Origin: Ignavibacteria bacterium
GTDB taxonomy: Bacteria > Bacteroidota > Ignavibacteria > Kapaibacteriales > Kapaibacteriaceae
Reading direction: 5' to 3'
Assembly: GCA_016707005.1 (NCBI GenBank)
Contig: JADJIQ010000005.1
Coordinates: forward strand, 186,001-250,000
Length of the DNA: 64,000 nucleotides
Shown here in pieces: positions 43,445 through 52,363 of this stretch. The translations under genes were made by a program, and so were the position numbers. Numbering within the stretch: the stretch's first letter is position 1; each line of letters opens with the position of its first letter. Under the pieces are notes generated by a model. That model did no database searches and was not told the origin of the DNA. It saw only the letters and a list, made by a program, of their open reading frames with translations.

Positions 43445-45279
43445 GATCTTGCTTCCATAGGAACAGTGATCTCTACAAACGTGCCGTGACCCAACGCACT
43501 GTCTATGCGGGCAGATCCGCCAATGAGTTCTGCACGGGCAAAAAGCTCGCGTGTGCCTAGCCCCCTTTCAACTGATAACAAATCGTAGCCGATTCCATTA
43601 TCTTCAACGGATGCAACGATGGCATCCGGCCGCACGATGAGCTGCAGGGTGCACTTGGTTGCTTTGGCGTGACGTAAGATATTCTGCATGAGGGTTTGAA
43701 AGAGTCGAAGAAGAGTACGAGCAACATTATCACTAATCGTATGAAGATCTCCCACTACGAGCGTTTCTACGTGGCACGATCTATTTGCGAGCATGGCATC
43801 ACGACCAAGATCCTCCAGAGCATGTTGAAGACCTGGGCCGGTGATACCAACCCCAGAGAGTAGGTGCGACAACCGGCGAATACTTCCATAGACCCTTTCT
43901 GACACCTGCTTCAACGTTTCAACGGTCTTCTCATACTGCGTATCGACCTCATTGCCCGCGTAAGGGGCTAGGCGTTCCACCATCATTTGCAGAACCGTGA
44001 GATCTTGGCCTACGGAATCGTGCAGGTCACGACCGATCTCTTCTAGCATGCGTGTCTGCGTATCCATGATTACGCGAGTCAGTTCCTGCTGTCTTTCTAT
44101 CTCACGTGCCGCCTTCTCATGTTCATACCGTGTACGAAGCTCAATGATCGAACTCACAGATGAAGGAACCGCTTTGAGTCGCTCACTCTGTACTTCTACA
44201 AGCTCTTCGAGAAGCGATAGTCTGTAGGAAGGCTCCCTGACATAGAGTAATGTATCTGTAAGAAGCTCATGCCGCTCATCGAGAAGTCCAGCCTCACGTG
44301 AAAGAGTGCGAGCTTTATCCACGATGTTCTTCGCTTGCTGAACATCTCCATCCAAAGCAGCGACGCGTGCACTAATTGATGCAACTTCCGTTCTCACTAC
44401 ATGAGAGAGATGGATCTCATCGATCTCTCTTATCTCCTCCACCAAACGTTTTGCCAATTCAACGTCATCACAACGCAGTGCAAGATCGGCGAGTCCATTT
44501 TTTAATCGTGCTTTTTGTCCGTAGAGCCCCTTATCCTCAATACAGCGTAGTGCCTCTCGATATCTCTCTTCAGCAACATCGTATCTCCCATCCAACTTTG
44601 CTATAACAGCGATGTTCTGCAGAAGAGTAGCTCGCTCAGGTCCAGGTTTGAGAAAGGGGCTTACGGTGAGAGATTCAAGGTAGAGCCGCTCAGCTTCAAT
44701 GAAGTTGCCGGACCGCTGAAGCGCGGATGCAAGGTTGGCTTTGACTGCAGCGCGTTGGGATACTCTTGCTTCGCGATCGATTACGTCTATGACAGAAATG
44801 TAGGCCGAGGTTGCACCTGCAACATCTCCGCGAGTGAGTAAAATGGCAGCCACCTCTGTCACACACAGAGCGGATTCCAACTGTCGCCCTTCTGTGTCGA
44901 ATATCGACCGAGCTCCGAGCAAGCGGGTGATAGCTTCATCAATACACCCCCTCATCTTCAGTACAATTCCAATCCTATGATCTGCAGCTGCTCGGGCAAG
45001 AGGTTCACGGTAAATGTCGAGAGTCTCCAACTCTTTGCAGCGTTGCTGTGCAAGAGAAACATCCCTCGATGTTGTAGCCGCCCGAAGTTGTAGCAATCCG
45101 AGAGCAAATTGTTCTACGTCACCGGATGGCTTAGGCATTTCGGAAAGTACCCGTTCGGCTTCCTTGACATCCCTTTCTACGAAAGCACTTTGGACTGCTT
45201 TGGCAGCCACCCAAAATGGCTCGGAGGGCGCACCTTCTACGTCACGAACAAGTCCATGAATAAATTCGAGCAACGTCAC
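43441..45279 (-). CDS. Cytoplasmic TPR histidine kinase (HisKA_3 type)
   Basis: A 612-residue protein with no transmembrane segment. The first 370 residues are helical tetratricopeptide-like repeats. A coiled region follows. HisKA_3 has RDLHDSVGQDLTVLQMM with the phosphorylated histidine. The ATPase domain has VEDNGIGYDLL, GLGTRELFARAELIGG and GHGTFVEITVP. It overlaps the response regulator gene by four bases. Such kinases sense internal protein partners. An ACGAACAT box lies 27-34 bp upstream of the start. Confidence 0.85.
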   Translation of the reverse strand: MTLLEFIHGLVRDVEGAPSEPFWVAAKAVQSAFVERDVKEAERVLSEMPKPSGDVEQFALGLLQLRAATTSRDVSLAQQRCKELETLDIYREPLARAAADHRIGIVLKMRGCIDEAITRLLGARSIFDTEGRQLESALCVTEVAAILLTRGDVAGATSAYISVIDVIDREARVSQRAAVKANLASALQRSGNFIEAERLYLESLTVSPFLKPGPERATLLQNIAVIAKLDGRYDVAEERYREALRCIEDKGLYGQKARLKNGLADLALRCDDVELAKRLVEEIREIDEIHLSHVVRTEVASISARVAALDGDVQQAKNIVDKARTLSREAGLLDERHELLTDTLLYVREPSYRLSLLEELVEVQSERLKAVPSSVSSIIELRTRYEHEKAAREIERQQELTRVIMDTQTRMLEEIGRDLHDSVGQDLTVLQMMVERLAPYAGNEVDTQYEKTVETLKQVSERVYGSIRRLSHLLSGVGITGPGLQHALEDLGRDAMLANRSCHVETLVVGDLHTISDNVARTLLRLFQTLMQNILRHAKATKCTLQLIVRPDAIVASVEDNGIGYDLLSVERGLGTRELFARAELIGGSARIDSALGHGTFVEITVPMEARS

Positions 45280-45305
45280 TAATTCCCCTTTTTACGGTAT
45301 GTATC

Positions 45306-45313
45306 ACGAACAT
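45306..45313 (-). promoter_or_regulatory. ACGAACAT box, copy 4, upstream of the histidine kinase
   Basis: The box lies 27-34 bp upstream of the kinase start (45279), inside the imperfect inverted repeat GGTATGT...ACATACC. Confidence 0.4.
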
Positions 45314-45373
45314 ACCTTTACTAGATTTAATGGTTCAAGATTTTCAATCATAATCACTTCAGAGGGGGCTAAG

Positions 45374-45781
45374 ATGGTAACACCGGGCAATGTATATCTC
45401 AAGCGTGTCAACGCTACTAACTTAGGGTTTGCTTTCCTTATTAATCATGCCAATGGTACGCGTCAGGGTCAGTACAACGTCGGAATTCAACTGCCGGCAG
45501 GCACAGAAGTTCTTGTAGATGACAACAACCTTCATACCGCTCCTGGTGGTGTAGAGTTCATTGAAAGTGGATCACTGATCTTGATCGTTAGCCACACGAA
45601 CACTCTGTTCAATGGAAAACTTGCAGAGACTGCAACTCCAATTGACGTTACCGATGTGAAACTGCCACGTGCAAAGAATTCACGGGTATCGAAAAAGGCA
45701 CCGAAAGCGCCCAAGAGTGAAAAGAAAACTGCAGTGAAGACGACGAAGACCTCGAAGAACGTGGCCGGAAAGAAGAAATAG
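45374..45781 (+). CDS. Hypothetical 135-residue protein with lysine-rich tail
   Basis: It starts MVTPGNVYLKRVNATNLGF after GAGGGGGCTAAG. The first 95 residues are beta-rich. The last 38 are highly basic and alanine/lysine-rich (KKAPKAPKSEKK and so on), like histone-like tails. It is divergent from the histidine kinase gene. It may bind nucleic acid through the tail, which is an inference from composition only. Confidence 0.6.
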   Translation: MVTPGNVYLKRVNATNLGFAFLINHANGTRQGQYNVGIQLPAGTEVLVDDNNLHTAPGGVEFIESGSLILIVSHTNTLFNGKLAETATPIDVTDVKLPRAKNSRVSKKAPKAPKSEKKTAVKTTKTSKNVAGKKK

Positions 45782-45833
45782 TCACAGCGCGTTAAGAGCC
45801 CCGAGTGGCATGTACGACACTCGCTAACAGTTC

Positions 45834-45862
45834 ACTCCCCCTTCCTCACAGGAGGGGGAAGT
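45834..45862. terminator. CCCCCTTCCT/AGGAGGGGG hairpin between convergent genes
   Basis: A 13+13 arm inverted repeat with a three-base loop and 11 of 13 paired positions, between the 45374 gene and the minus-strand gene ending at 45974. It belongs to the same kind of CCCCCT...AGGGGG element found inside the cyclase genes. Confidence 0.5.
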
Positions 45863-45890
45863 GCTGGGGGTGAGCCAAGAAGGGTGATTC

Positions 45891-45950
45891 ACTCCGGGAG
45901 AGTAAGACTCCCGACGTCACTCCGGGAGAGTAAGACGTCGGGAGTGACGT
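45891..45950. repeat. CTCCGGGAG hairpin repeat, cluster 1
   Basis: Two units of ACTCCGGGAGAGTAAGAC followed by TCCCG or GTCGGGAG, each able to fold into a CTCCGGGAG/CTCCCGGAG-type hairpin. The family recurs at 50253 and 55701. Confidence 0.8.
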
Positions 45951-45973
45951 AGACCACCTCCACCCCACCCCAA

Positions 45974-46552
45974 TCACAACCCCCAGCGCATCCCGATTCT
46001 TACCGGCACCCAGAGGATCTCCACGGGGTCGAACCCGGTCATAACCGATACATCGAGTGTGAAGGAGCCCCCTGCTATAACATAGACGTCGAGCATGATA
46101 CCGGTCTCGATGTTGAAGGAACCAACAGAGGTAACAGGATAGCCCGCCGTCATGCGAACGGTGGTTAACAGGGTCTTTCGTTTATCTGCAAGCTCCATCT
46201 CGACGCCAAGCACTGCTCCTTTGTAGGAACGATCGCGGTCTTCTGGTGGTGTCTCAGGAAACCATGCATATCCGCCCTCATCGATATCTACATATCGGTA
46301 CCCTGCAACGATGAAGAAGGGGCTCTTGGGAATACGCCCCTCAACATCAATAGCCCACGTTAGGGTACGCTCCCACTGATCAGCGTCGGCAACAGGAAAC
46401 GCCAGACCGGGAGCGATGCCGACGCGCCAGTTCTGCACCGGACGATCACCGATCCCCTCGAATGATGGCCACATGTCCACCATCGATTGGGACCGGACAT
46501 CCACGCTTAGGGCGATGAGCCCAAGGATGACGAACGTGATTCGATCGATCAT
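45974..46552 (-). CDS. Predicted outer-membrane protein of 192 residues
   Basis: It has a signal peptide-like start (MIDRITFVILGLIALSVDVRS) followed by amphipathic beta strands (WRVGIAPGLAFPVADADQW, AVLGVEMELADKRKTLLTTVRM), suggesting a small barrel. The start at 46552 is chosen; an upstream extension would run through a palindromic repeat. A degenerate operator-like motif and a CCCGGCACC palindrome lie upstream. Unknown family. Confidence 0.55.
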   Translation of the reverse strand: MIDRITFVILGLIALSVDVRSQSMVDMWPSFEGIGDRPVQNWRVGIAPGLAFPVADADQWERTLTWAIDVEGRIPKSPFFIVAGYRYVDIDEGGYAWFPETPPEDRDRSYKGAVLGVEMELADKRKTLLTTVRMTAGYPVTSVGSFNIETGIMLDVYVIAGGSFTLDVSVMTGFDPVEILWVPVRIGMRWGL

Positions 46553-46628
46553 GGCGAGGATACCCGAGGTTGTGCGCTCATGACGTTGGCCGACGATGCG
46601 GCGAGCACTATAGTGTCGCGTTGGTTTC

Positions 46629-46655
46629 GTGCCCGGCACCCTTGGTGCCGGGCAC
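46629..46655. repeat. CCCGGCACC palindromic element, copy 4
   Basis: GTGCCCGGCACCCTTGGTGC and its complement form a near-perfect palindrome. It ends two bases before the stop codon of the cyclase gene at 46658, so it may also act as its terminator. Confidence 0.85.
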
Positions 46656-46657
46656 CA

Positions 46658-48640
46658 TCAAACACCATCGAGCCAGAACGTCGTCATCGAACCCTTGCCC
46701 TTTACGTCGATCATGCCGCGAGGGGTGGTCCGATACGGCTGCACGGCTTCGGCGAATTCTTCGCTGATGTGGATGCGACCCGGCTCGCCGGTGCTCTCCA
46801 TACGAGAAGCAACGTTGACGGCGTCTCCCCAGATGTCGTACTGAAGACGTTGGGTACCAATTACGCCAGCAGTGACCGGACCAATGTGCAGGCCAATACG
46901 GAAGATGAGTGGCGAGCCATCGGGCCAGGTGCGTGGATGATCACGTATGGCAATTGCTACGTCTGCAAGCCCCCTAGCATTAACATGAGCTTCCTGGTCC
47001 GACTTCATACACATGAAGGCATCACCGATGGTCTTGATCTTCATCACTTCATATTGCTCGCACAACTGGTCAAACGCGCGGAAGATCTCGTCCAGCATGC
47101 GCACGATACGCTCGGGAGGAAGGTTGGCCGACCGTGTAGTGAACCCCGCGATGTCGGCAAAGAGAATCGCTGCCTGCTCGTGCGATGTGGTGGTCGATCT
47201 GTCGTTAAGGATGAGTTCTGCGATGTGAGGGGGCAATGCACTGTGGAGGAGTGTGCGGTGTCGGTCCAGGACGGCCTTCTCTTGATCCAGGCGCCGCTGC
47301 GACTCCATCATCAAGATCCGTCGCGTGGAATCAAGAGCATGGAGCTCTGCATGAACGCGCTCATACTCCTTCGTGTGATGAACATAGGCCACGAGGTCAC
47401 TGCGTTGTTCGGCACAGTCACGCAGGAGATCGTGGGCCTCTTGCTGCACCACCTTGATGTTCGAATGTACTGCCCGTTGCAAGGCCCCGGTGATGAAGCC
47501 CTCTGCTTCATGAGCATCGTTGTTGAGCATGGATCTCCGCGATCGCAATATCTCGAGCCAAGCAATGCGCTCTGGGTCATGAACGGCCGATAGCTCGATC
47601 ACCTCGAGGAGATCGAGCGCACGGGGGATGTTGTTTGTTTCAAAGTAGAGTCGACACAGATCAACACGCGTTCGCTCGATACCAGCAGCATCGGCGAGTT
47701 GCAGTTGAAGTTCAAGCGCTCGTTCATACTGACGAACTGCCTCCACGCGTTCTCCCAACTCTGCGTGCACGCTGGCAATGTTCACAAGTGCCGACGAGAT
47801 GCCGTGCGTGGCCTGCAGCGACTCGTAGTGATCAAGAGCGCGTTGGTAGAACGTAAGCGCTTCCGCAAAGCCGCCCGTATGCTGATGAACGATTCCGATG
47901 TTGAGCAATGTTGTGGCGATAGCATTACGATCGTTCAGCCGCTCATGCTCGTGGTAGGCTTCAGTGGCATAGCGCAGGGCTTCTTCGTAGTCACCCATTC
48001 GAATGAGAACGGCGGACAGGCTCGTTTTCACTCTTGCTTGACCAACAGCGTCCCCAGATTTCGCACCAACGTCCAACGAATTCTTGAAGTATGAGATCGC
48101 GTCGTCATATCGCCCCATACTCTCATACACCAATGCAATTGTCGACATGGCCCCAGACACATCCTCGAGGGCGTTGCGGTCCTGTGCGATCTTCAACGCC
48201 ATCGAGGCATGGTGCAGGGCATCATTGAATCGTCCGAAATGCCAGTCAATGATGCCGATGTTCTGGTGACTGCTGAAACGCCCGAGGTCGTTATCCGTCT
48301 CGCTGAAGATCTCAAGTGTTCGAACATAGTTCTCGCGTGCTTCCTCGAATCGTCCGGCACTGTACGAGATCATGGCGATGCCGCCAAGCATCCGCGCTGC
48401 AGACGCACGATCGCCTGCCCCCTCAAAACTCTCGGCTGCTCGACGATATTCACCCACTGCATCATCCGTGCGGTTCTCGACCGATGCAAGGTTCGCCAGA
48501 AGATGATGATGAAGACCGTTCAGTTGCAGATCATTGTGATCGGTTGCTTCCGCCGCAAGACGGCGCATCGCTCCTAGATCTCTCTGGGCAAAGGCACGGC
48601 TCGCGTCGGCCTGGATCTCCTCTCGTGTTCTCATGCTCAT
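46658..48640 (-). CDS. TPR-containing class III adenylate cyclase (intact)
   Basis: A 660-residue protein. Residues about 40-390 are tetratricopeptide repeats (YLKNSLDVGAKSGDAVGQARVK-type). A coiled linker follows. The class III cyclase domain has the metal aspartates in ILFADIAGFTTRSA and MKIKTIGDAFM, then LHIGPVTAGVIGT and the D/N/R motif YDIWGDAVNVASRMES. The lysine in MKIKTIGD and the aspartate in YDIWGD fit ATP rather than GTP. It makes cAMP, with TPRs likely binding a regulator. It starts next to a TATGTTTG box and is a cleaner relative of the genes at 50-54 kb. Confidence 0.9.
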   Translation of the reverse strand: MSMRTREEIQADASRAFAQRDLGAMRRLAAEATDHNDLQLNGLHHHLLANLASVENRTDDAVGEYRRAAESFEGAGDRASAARMLGGIAMISYSAGRFEEARENYVRTLEIFSETDNDLGRFSSHQNIGIIDWHFGRFNDALHHASMALKIAQDRNALEDVSGAMSTIALVYESMGRYDDAISYFKNSLDVGAKSGDAVGQARVKTSLSAVLIRMGDYEEALRYATEAYHEHERLNDRNAIATTLLNIGIVHQHTGGFAEALTFYQRALDHYESLQATHGISSALVNIASVHAELGERVEAVRQYERALELQLQLADAAGIERTRVDLCRLYFETNNIPRALDLLEVIELSAVHDPERIAWLEILRSRRSMLNNDAHEAEGFITGALQRAVHSNIKVVQQEAHDLLRDCAEQRSDLVAYVHHTKEYERVHAELHALDSTRRILMMESQRRLDQEKAVLDRHRTLLHSALPPHIAELILNDRSTTTSHEQAAILFADIAGFTTRSANLPPERIVRMLDEIFRAFDQLCEQYEVMKIKTIGDAFMCMKSDQEAHVNARGLADVAIAIRDHPRTWPDGSPLIFRIGLHIGPVTAGVIGTQRLQYDIWGDAVNVASRMESTGEPGRIHISEEFAEAVQPYRTTPRGMIDVKGKGSMTTFWLDGV

Positions 48641-48644
48641 CGTG

Positions 48645-48652
48645 CAAACATA
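48645..48652 (-). promoter_or_regulatory. TATGTTTG (TAnnTTTG-type) promoter box before the cyclase
   Basis: Gene-sense TATGTTTG matches the Bacteroidota -7 consensus exactly and lies 5-12 bp before the start at 48640, suggesting a leader that is short or absent. Confidence 0.45.
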
Positions 48653-48720
48653 TACTTCGTGCCCGGCACACTCCAGAGTAAGTATGTAATTTGCCTTCCA
48701 ATTGTATCAACGAGGTGCAG

Positions 48721-49521
48721 ATGCTCCAATTCATCGTCTTTTTCGTCGTATCCGCGTCATTTGTCCTTCCGTGCCTTGCACAGACAGATACACAAGCTCG
48801 TGCCGTAAACACATCAAGAATGAGCATAGGAGTGGTGGGAGGGGCTACACTCAATTCGTTTGGGAGCGGCACTCGTGTCCAAACCGACACCAACTATGGC
48901 GTGGGTCCGTACTATGATACGCAGTCGGGAATGGGATGGATGATCGGCGTTGACTTCGGCGCACCTTTAAGCGATGCCCCCTCTTGGAAACGGTCACTCG
49001 ACCTTCGACTTTCGTTCGCAACGGCGAATCTGGATCTTGTGAAGCAAGGTGTACAACTGCCATCACTCGATGAAGACGGAGACACGGTATACTCCATCCT
49101 CGATCACTCCGGCACCGTGAGCTATTCTGTGATAGATCTCGCCCCCTCCCTACTCATCGGAATTGGCAATACTCCGTTTTCATTTTCTATAGGGGGCTCC
49201 GTGGGCTTGATCGTCTCCTCCAACATGAAGGAAACACTGACCTTGATCAACCCGTTGAACGCCACATTTGATCCGTCCTTCTGCCCCGAATGCGAGTACT
49301 CAAGTGACCAACGTTCAGTAGTGATCACCGATGGTGACATCGAAGGGGTTGCATCCGTTCAGGCAACGGCATTCGCCGGAGTAGAGTATTTGCTGGCGCT
49401 GGAGGATGTGGAGTTCCTCAGCACTCTACGATATCGGCTTGGTCTTACCGACATCAGCACTGCGTACAACATGCGCGTAAATGCTCTTGAATTGTCGTTA
49501 GCTATGCGGGTTTACCTCTAA
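48721..49521 (+). CDS. Predicted outer-membrane protein (paralogue of the broken gene at 39450)
   Basis: A 266-residue protein with a signal peptide (MLQFIVFFVVSASFVLPCLAQ) and about ten beta-strand-like stretches. The motifs FDPSFCPECEY and VQATAFAGVEYLLALEDVEFLSTLRYRLGLTDIS are shared with the gene at 39450. The cysteine pair CPEC is striking. The start has GAGGTGCAG. Function unknown; probably an outer-membrane barrel. Confidence 0.7.
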   Translation: MLQFIVFFVVSASFVLPCLAQTDTQARAVNTSRMSIGVVGGATLNSFGSGTRVQTDTNYGVGPYYDTQSGMGWMIGVDFGAPLSDAPSWKRSLDLRLSFATANLDLVKQGVQLPSLDEDGDTVYSILDHSGTVSYSVIDLAPSLLIGIGNTPFSFSIGGSVGLIVSSNMKETLTLINPLNATFDPSFCPECEYSSDQRSVVITDGDIEGVASVQATAFAGVEYLLALEDVEFLSTLRYRLGLTDISTAYNMRVNALELSLAMRVYL

Positions 49522-49760
49522 ACGCCTGCGTCTGGAGCGTGCCCCGTGCCCGGCACCCTCTGAAACACGTCATTGAGCGTTACCCCAAAAACATCGGCGA
49601 TCCGAAAGGCGGTCTCCAGTGACGGCGAATATTTGCCCCCTTCAATAGCGGCAATGGTCTGACGCGTGAGACCAACGCGTTCTCCGAGGTCTGACTGCGA
49701 CATTTCATTGTGCTCAAAACGCAGTCGACGGATGTTGTTGGTTATGATCACATCGCTCAT
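49518..49760 (-). CDS. XRE-type small regulator
   Basis: An 80-residue protein with a helix-turn-helix (NEMSQSDLGERVGLTRQTIAAIEGG). Its last residues (RVPGTGHAPDAGV) are encoded by half of the CCCGGCACC element, so the C-terminus was altered by repeat insertion. It overlaps the downstream end of the membrane gene at 49757 by four bases and probably forms an operon. Such pairs are common. Confidence 0.8.
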   Translation of the reverse strand: MSDVIITNNIRRLRFEHNEMSQSDLGERVGLTRQTIAAIEGGKYSPSLETAFRIADVFGVTLNDVFQRVPGTGHAPDAGV

Positions 49761-50191
49761 GATCGTTGCTTGTAGTAGTTGCGGACGATGATGGTGTCGC
49801 GAACAACTTCGGTGATGAAGACGATGCAGATAGAGTCGTTGACGATGGACCAGCCGCTTTCGACGAACGGTTTGTAGATGCCAACAATGATGATGCCGGT
49901 GAGCAGGACAAAATAGCCCGCACGATAGGACTGTCGCTCGATCACCGCGTCGCGCTCATCAGCCGGCACCTTGGCCTCAATGGGATACCTCAATCGCAAT
50001 ACCAGGTACCCTAGTCCTACAAACACCGCAAAGGCCGAAGAAGCGATGCCATAGAGTTTGAGCTGTTCAAAGCCGGGCATCGGGATCTCTACCCCCTGCT
50101 GAAACCCGTAGACGTAGATCAGATACGGGCCGAGGGTAGTAACAATGGATGCGAGCATCATCCAGGCAATTCGTTCGCGATAGGCCATCAT
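49757..50191 (-). CDS. Four-helix membrane protein (DUF2178-like)
   Basis: A 144-residue protein with four hydrophobic segments: AWMMLASIVTTLGPYLIYV, LYGIASSAFAVFVGLGYLVL, YFVLLTGIIIVGIY and SIVNDSICIVFITEVV. The loop DERDAVIERQSYRAG is the family signature (VDERDxxIxxxxxxxAY). It is paired with an XRE regulator. It contains a sequence resembling the operator-like motif (49785-49798) near its end. Confidence 0.7.
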   Translation of the reverse strand: MMAYRERIAWMMLASIVTTLGPYLIYVYGFQQGVEIPMPGFEQLKLYGIASSAFAVFVGLGYLVLRLRYPIEAKVPADERDAVIERQSYRAGYFVLLTGIIIVGIYKPFVESGWSIVNDSICIVFITEVVRDTIIVRNYYKQRS

Positions 50192-50252
50192 TGACTCCGA
50201 AAGAGATGTTAAGTATTTTGTACAATATGCACAGTTTATTTAACATTCCCAG

Positions 50253-50333
50253 CACTCCGGGAGAGTAACACTCCGGGAGCCACTCCGGGAGCCACTCCGG
50301 GAGCCACTCCGGGAGAGTAAGACTCCCGGAGTC
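50253..50333. repeat. CTCCGGGAG hairpin repeat, cluster 2
   Basis: Five near-identical CACTCCGGGAG units in tandem plus a terminal CTCCCGGAG arm, between two divergent genes. Confidence 0.85.
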
Positions 50334-50350
50334 AACTCTTAGTAACTCCG

Positions 50351-50390
50351 TATCTATGTATCTCCGTATCTCCGTATCTCCGTACCTCAG
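50351..50390. repeat. Tandem 8-bp repeat TATCTCCG
   Basis: Three perfect copies of TATCTCCG (50359-50382) are flanked by two degenerate units, directly before the frameshifted cyclase gene at 50404. It may act as a variable-length leader. Confidence 0.75.
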
Positions 50391-51934
50391 TAACTTCACT
50401 CCCATGTCATTGCGAACATTCGACGAGATCAAGGCGTCCGTCTCAGCAGCGAATCTGCGATTCGACGGCGCAACGTTGGAAGCTGATGCGTCAGAACTTG
50501 AACGTCTCGGAACGGACGAGGCATCGGCGGTGGCATTGGGAGCGCGTGGGGCGGCTCGACTCTATGCCGGTGACAATCAGGCGGCATTGGAGCTGTTCAC
50601 AAAGGCTCTTGATCTCTATGAGGGTCTCGGTCACACTCGAGGCATGGCCGCTACACACGTAAGCCTCGGGAACTACTGTTTCTCGGTCGGCAACCATGCT
50701 TCTGCCCTGAAACACTTTCAACGGGCTACGGGGCTTTATGAACAATTGGGCGATGTAGCAGGCCTGGCAAAATCGATAAGCTCGTGCGCCATTGTCCATC
50801 ATGTCATGGGCGATTCGACTCTGGCCCTTGAACAGTTCAACCGAGCACTGGATTCGTATGATTCTCTTGGGCTGCAGCTGGAATCGGCACACGTGCTGAA
50901 TAGCATTGGCATACTCTACAACACATTGGGACAGTTCGTACCGGCTCTCACGTACTTCCAGCGAGCACTTTCTATCCACGAGAAGTTTGAAGATATCTCG
51001 GGATCAGCAACCGTCCTTGCGAACCTCGGAATGGTGCATGCCGGGATGAGCGATGCAGATAAGGCACTCGAGTTCTTCCAACGCGCAATATCGATCCATG
51101 AACAACTGGATCAACATCAGCCGATCGCCTACATCACCGGAAACATCGGCACTGTTCTCTACAACACAGGTCGCATCGATGAATCAGAGCCGTGGCTTCG
51201 TAAGGCCGTGGATCTCTCCCGGACATGGGCGCTGCTCATCAGCAGGCGTTCTTTACGGAGTTGCTGTGTGGCGCACTCTACGCTCAGAAACGTCTCGACG
51301 AATACCATGAGCTGCACGATGCCAATGTCGACCTGATGAGAAGATACCGCGATGTTGAAGCACAGCTCAGCATCACCGAAGCAAAGGTGCTCGTTGATGC
51401 CCAGGATCTCGACGGTGCACGATCACTCCTGCAACAGTCTCTTGCAAATGTTTCGGAACTGGGCGAGCGATTCAATGAGCTCACGTTCCATCGGGAGCTG
51501 CGCGATCTTGCTCGACTACGCAATGATTTTGAAGGATTCATCATCCATAACGACGCATATACCGCTATCAACGACGAGCTCCGTGGCGCTGATGCCGCTC
51601 GGAAATTTCAAATGCAGATCGCTGAGCAACGCATCGAAGCCGAACGCAAGGAGTATGAGAAACACATGGCCGTCCTCCACTCCACGCTCCCCAAACACAT
51701 CGCCGATAGAGTGGCAAGGGGCGAGGTGGTCAACGATGCCTTCGACAATGCAGCCGTCTTATTCTTAGACGTGGCCGGCTTCACCACAAACTCCAGTGCT
51801 CTCGATGCCGGTGTGGTTGTTGAACTCTTGCAGAACATCTTCACAACGTTCGATGCGATCTGCGAACAACACGATGTGATGAAGATCAAAACCATCGGCG
51901 ACTCCTACATGGCCGTCGCGTTTGGAACAGCGAA

Positions 51935-52015
51935 CGTCATGCCGAGCGGAGCCTGTCCTGCCGAAGGGAGGATCGAGGCACAACAAATAGCGAATAGCGA
52001 GCAGCGAATAGCGAA
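51935..52015 (+). repeat. In-frame repeat insert in the cyclase catalytic domain
   Basis: The segment begins GTCATGCCGAGCGGAGCC, continues with AGGATCGAGGCAC and ends in four heptamers of the AGCGAAT type. It lies between the second metal aspartate strand and the next helix. The intact cyclase at 46658 has a different, shorter sequence here. The DNA resembles dispersed intergenic repeats. Confidence 0.75.
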
Positions 52016-52252
52016 TGTAGCGCTGGTCATGATGTCCAGCCCCTTCTATTGGCCACACACCAACGAACGCGTCATGTTCCGCATTGGACTTCATCGTGGT
52101 GCGGTAGTGGCCGGTGTACTCGGCACGGAACGTCTTCAGTATGATGTATGGGGCGATACGGTGAATGTAGCGTCACGAATGGAGAGCACAAGTGAGCCGG
52201 GGCGGATACATGTGAGCGCGAGTTTTGCTGAAGCACTCAACTCACCCCCTAG

Positions 52253-52283
52253 CCCCCTCTCTCACGCTTCGCTAGAGAGGGGG
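52253..52283. repeat. CCCCCTCTCT hairpin repeat inside the cyclase coding region
   Basis: Arms CCCCCTCTCT and AGAGAGGGGG pair perfectly with an 11-base loop, encoding the residues PLSHASLERG near the C-terminus. The clean cyclase has no such insertion. Confidence 0.75.
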
Positions 52284-52363
52284 AAGTTTAATTTGGTCGA
52301 GCGTGGGATGGTAGAGATCAAGGGTAAGGGGGAGATGCAGACGTATTGGTTGGAAAGCACTAT

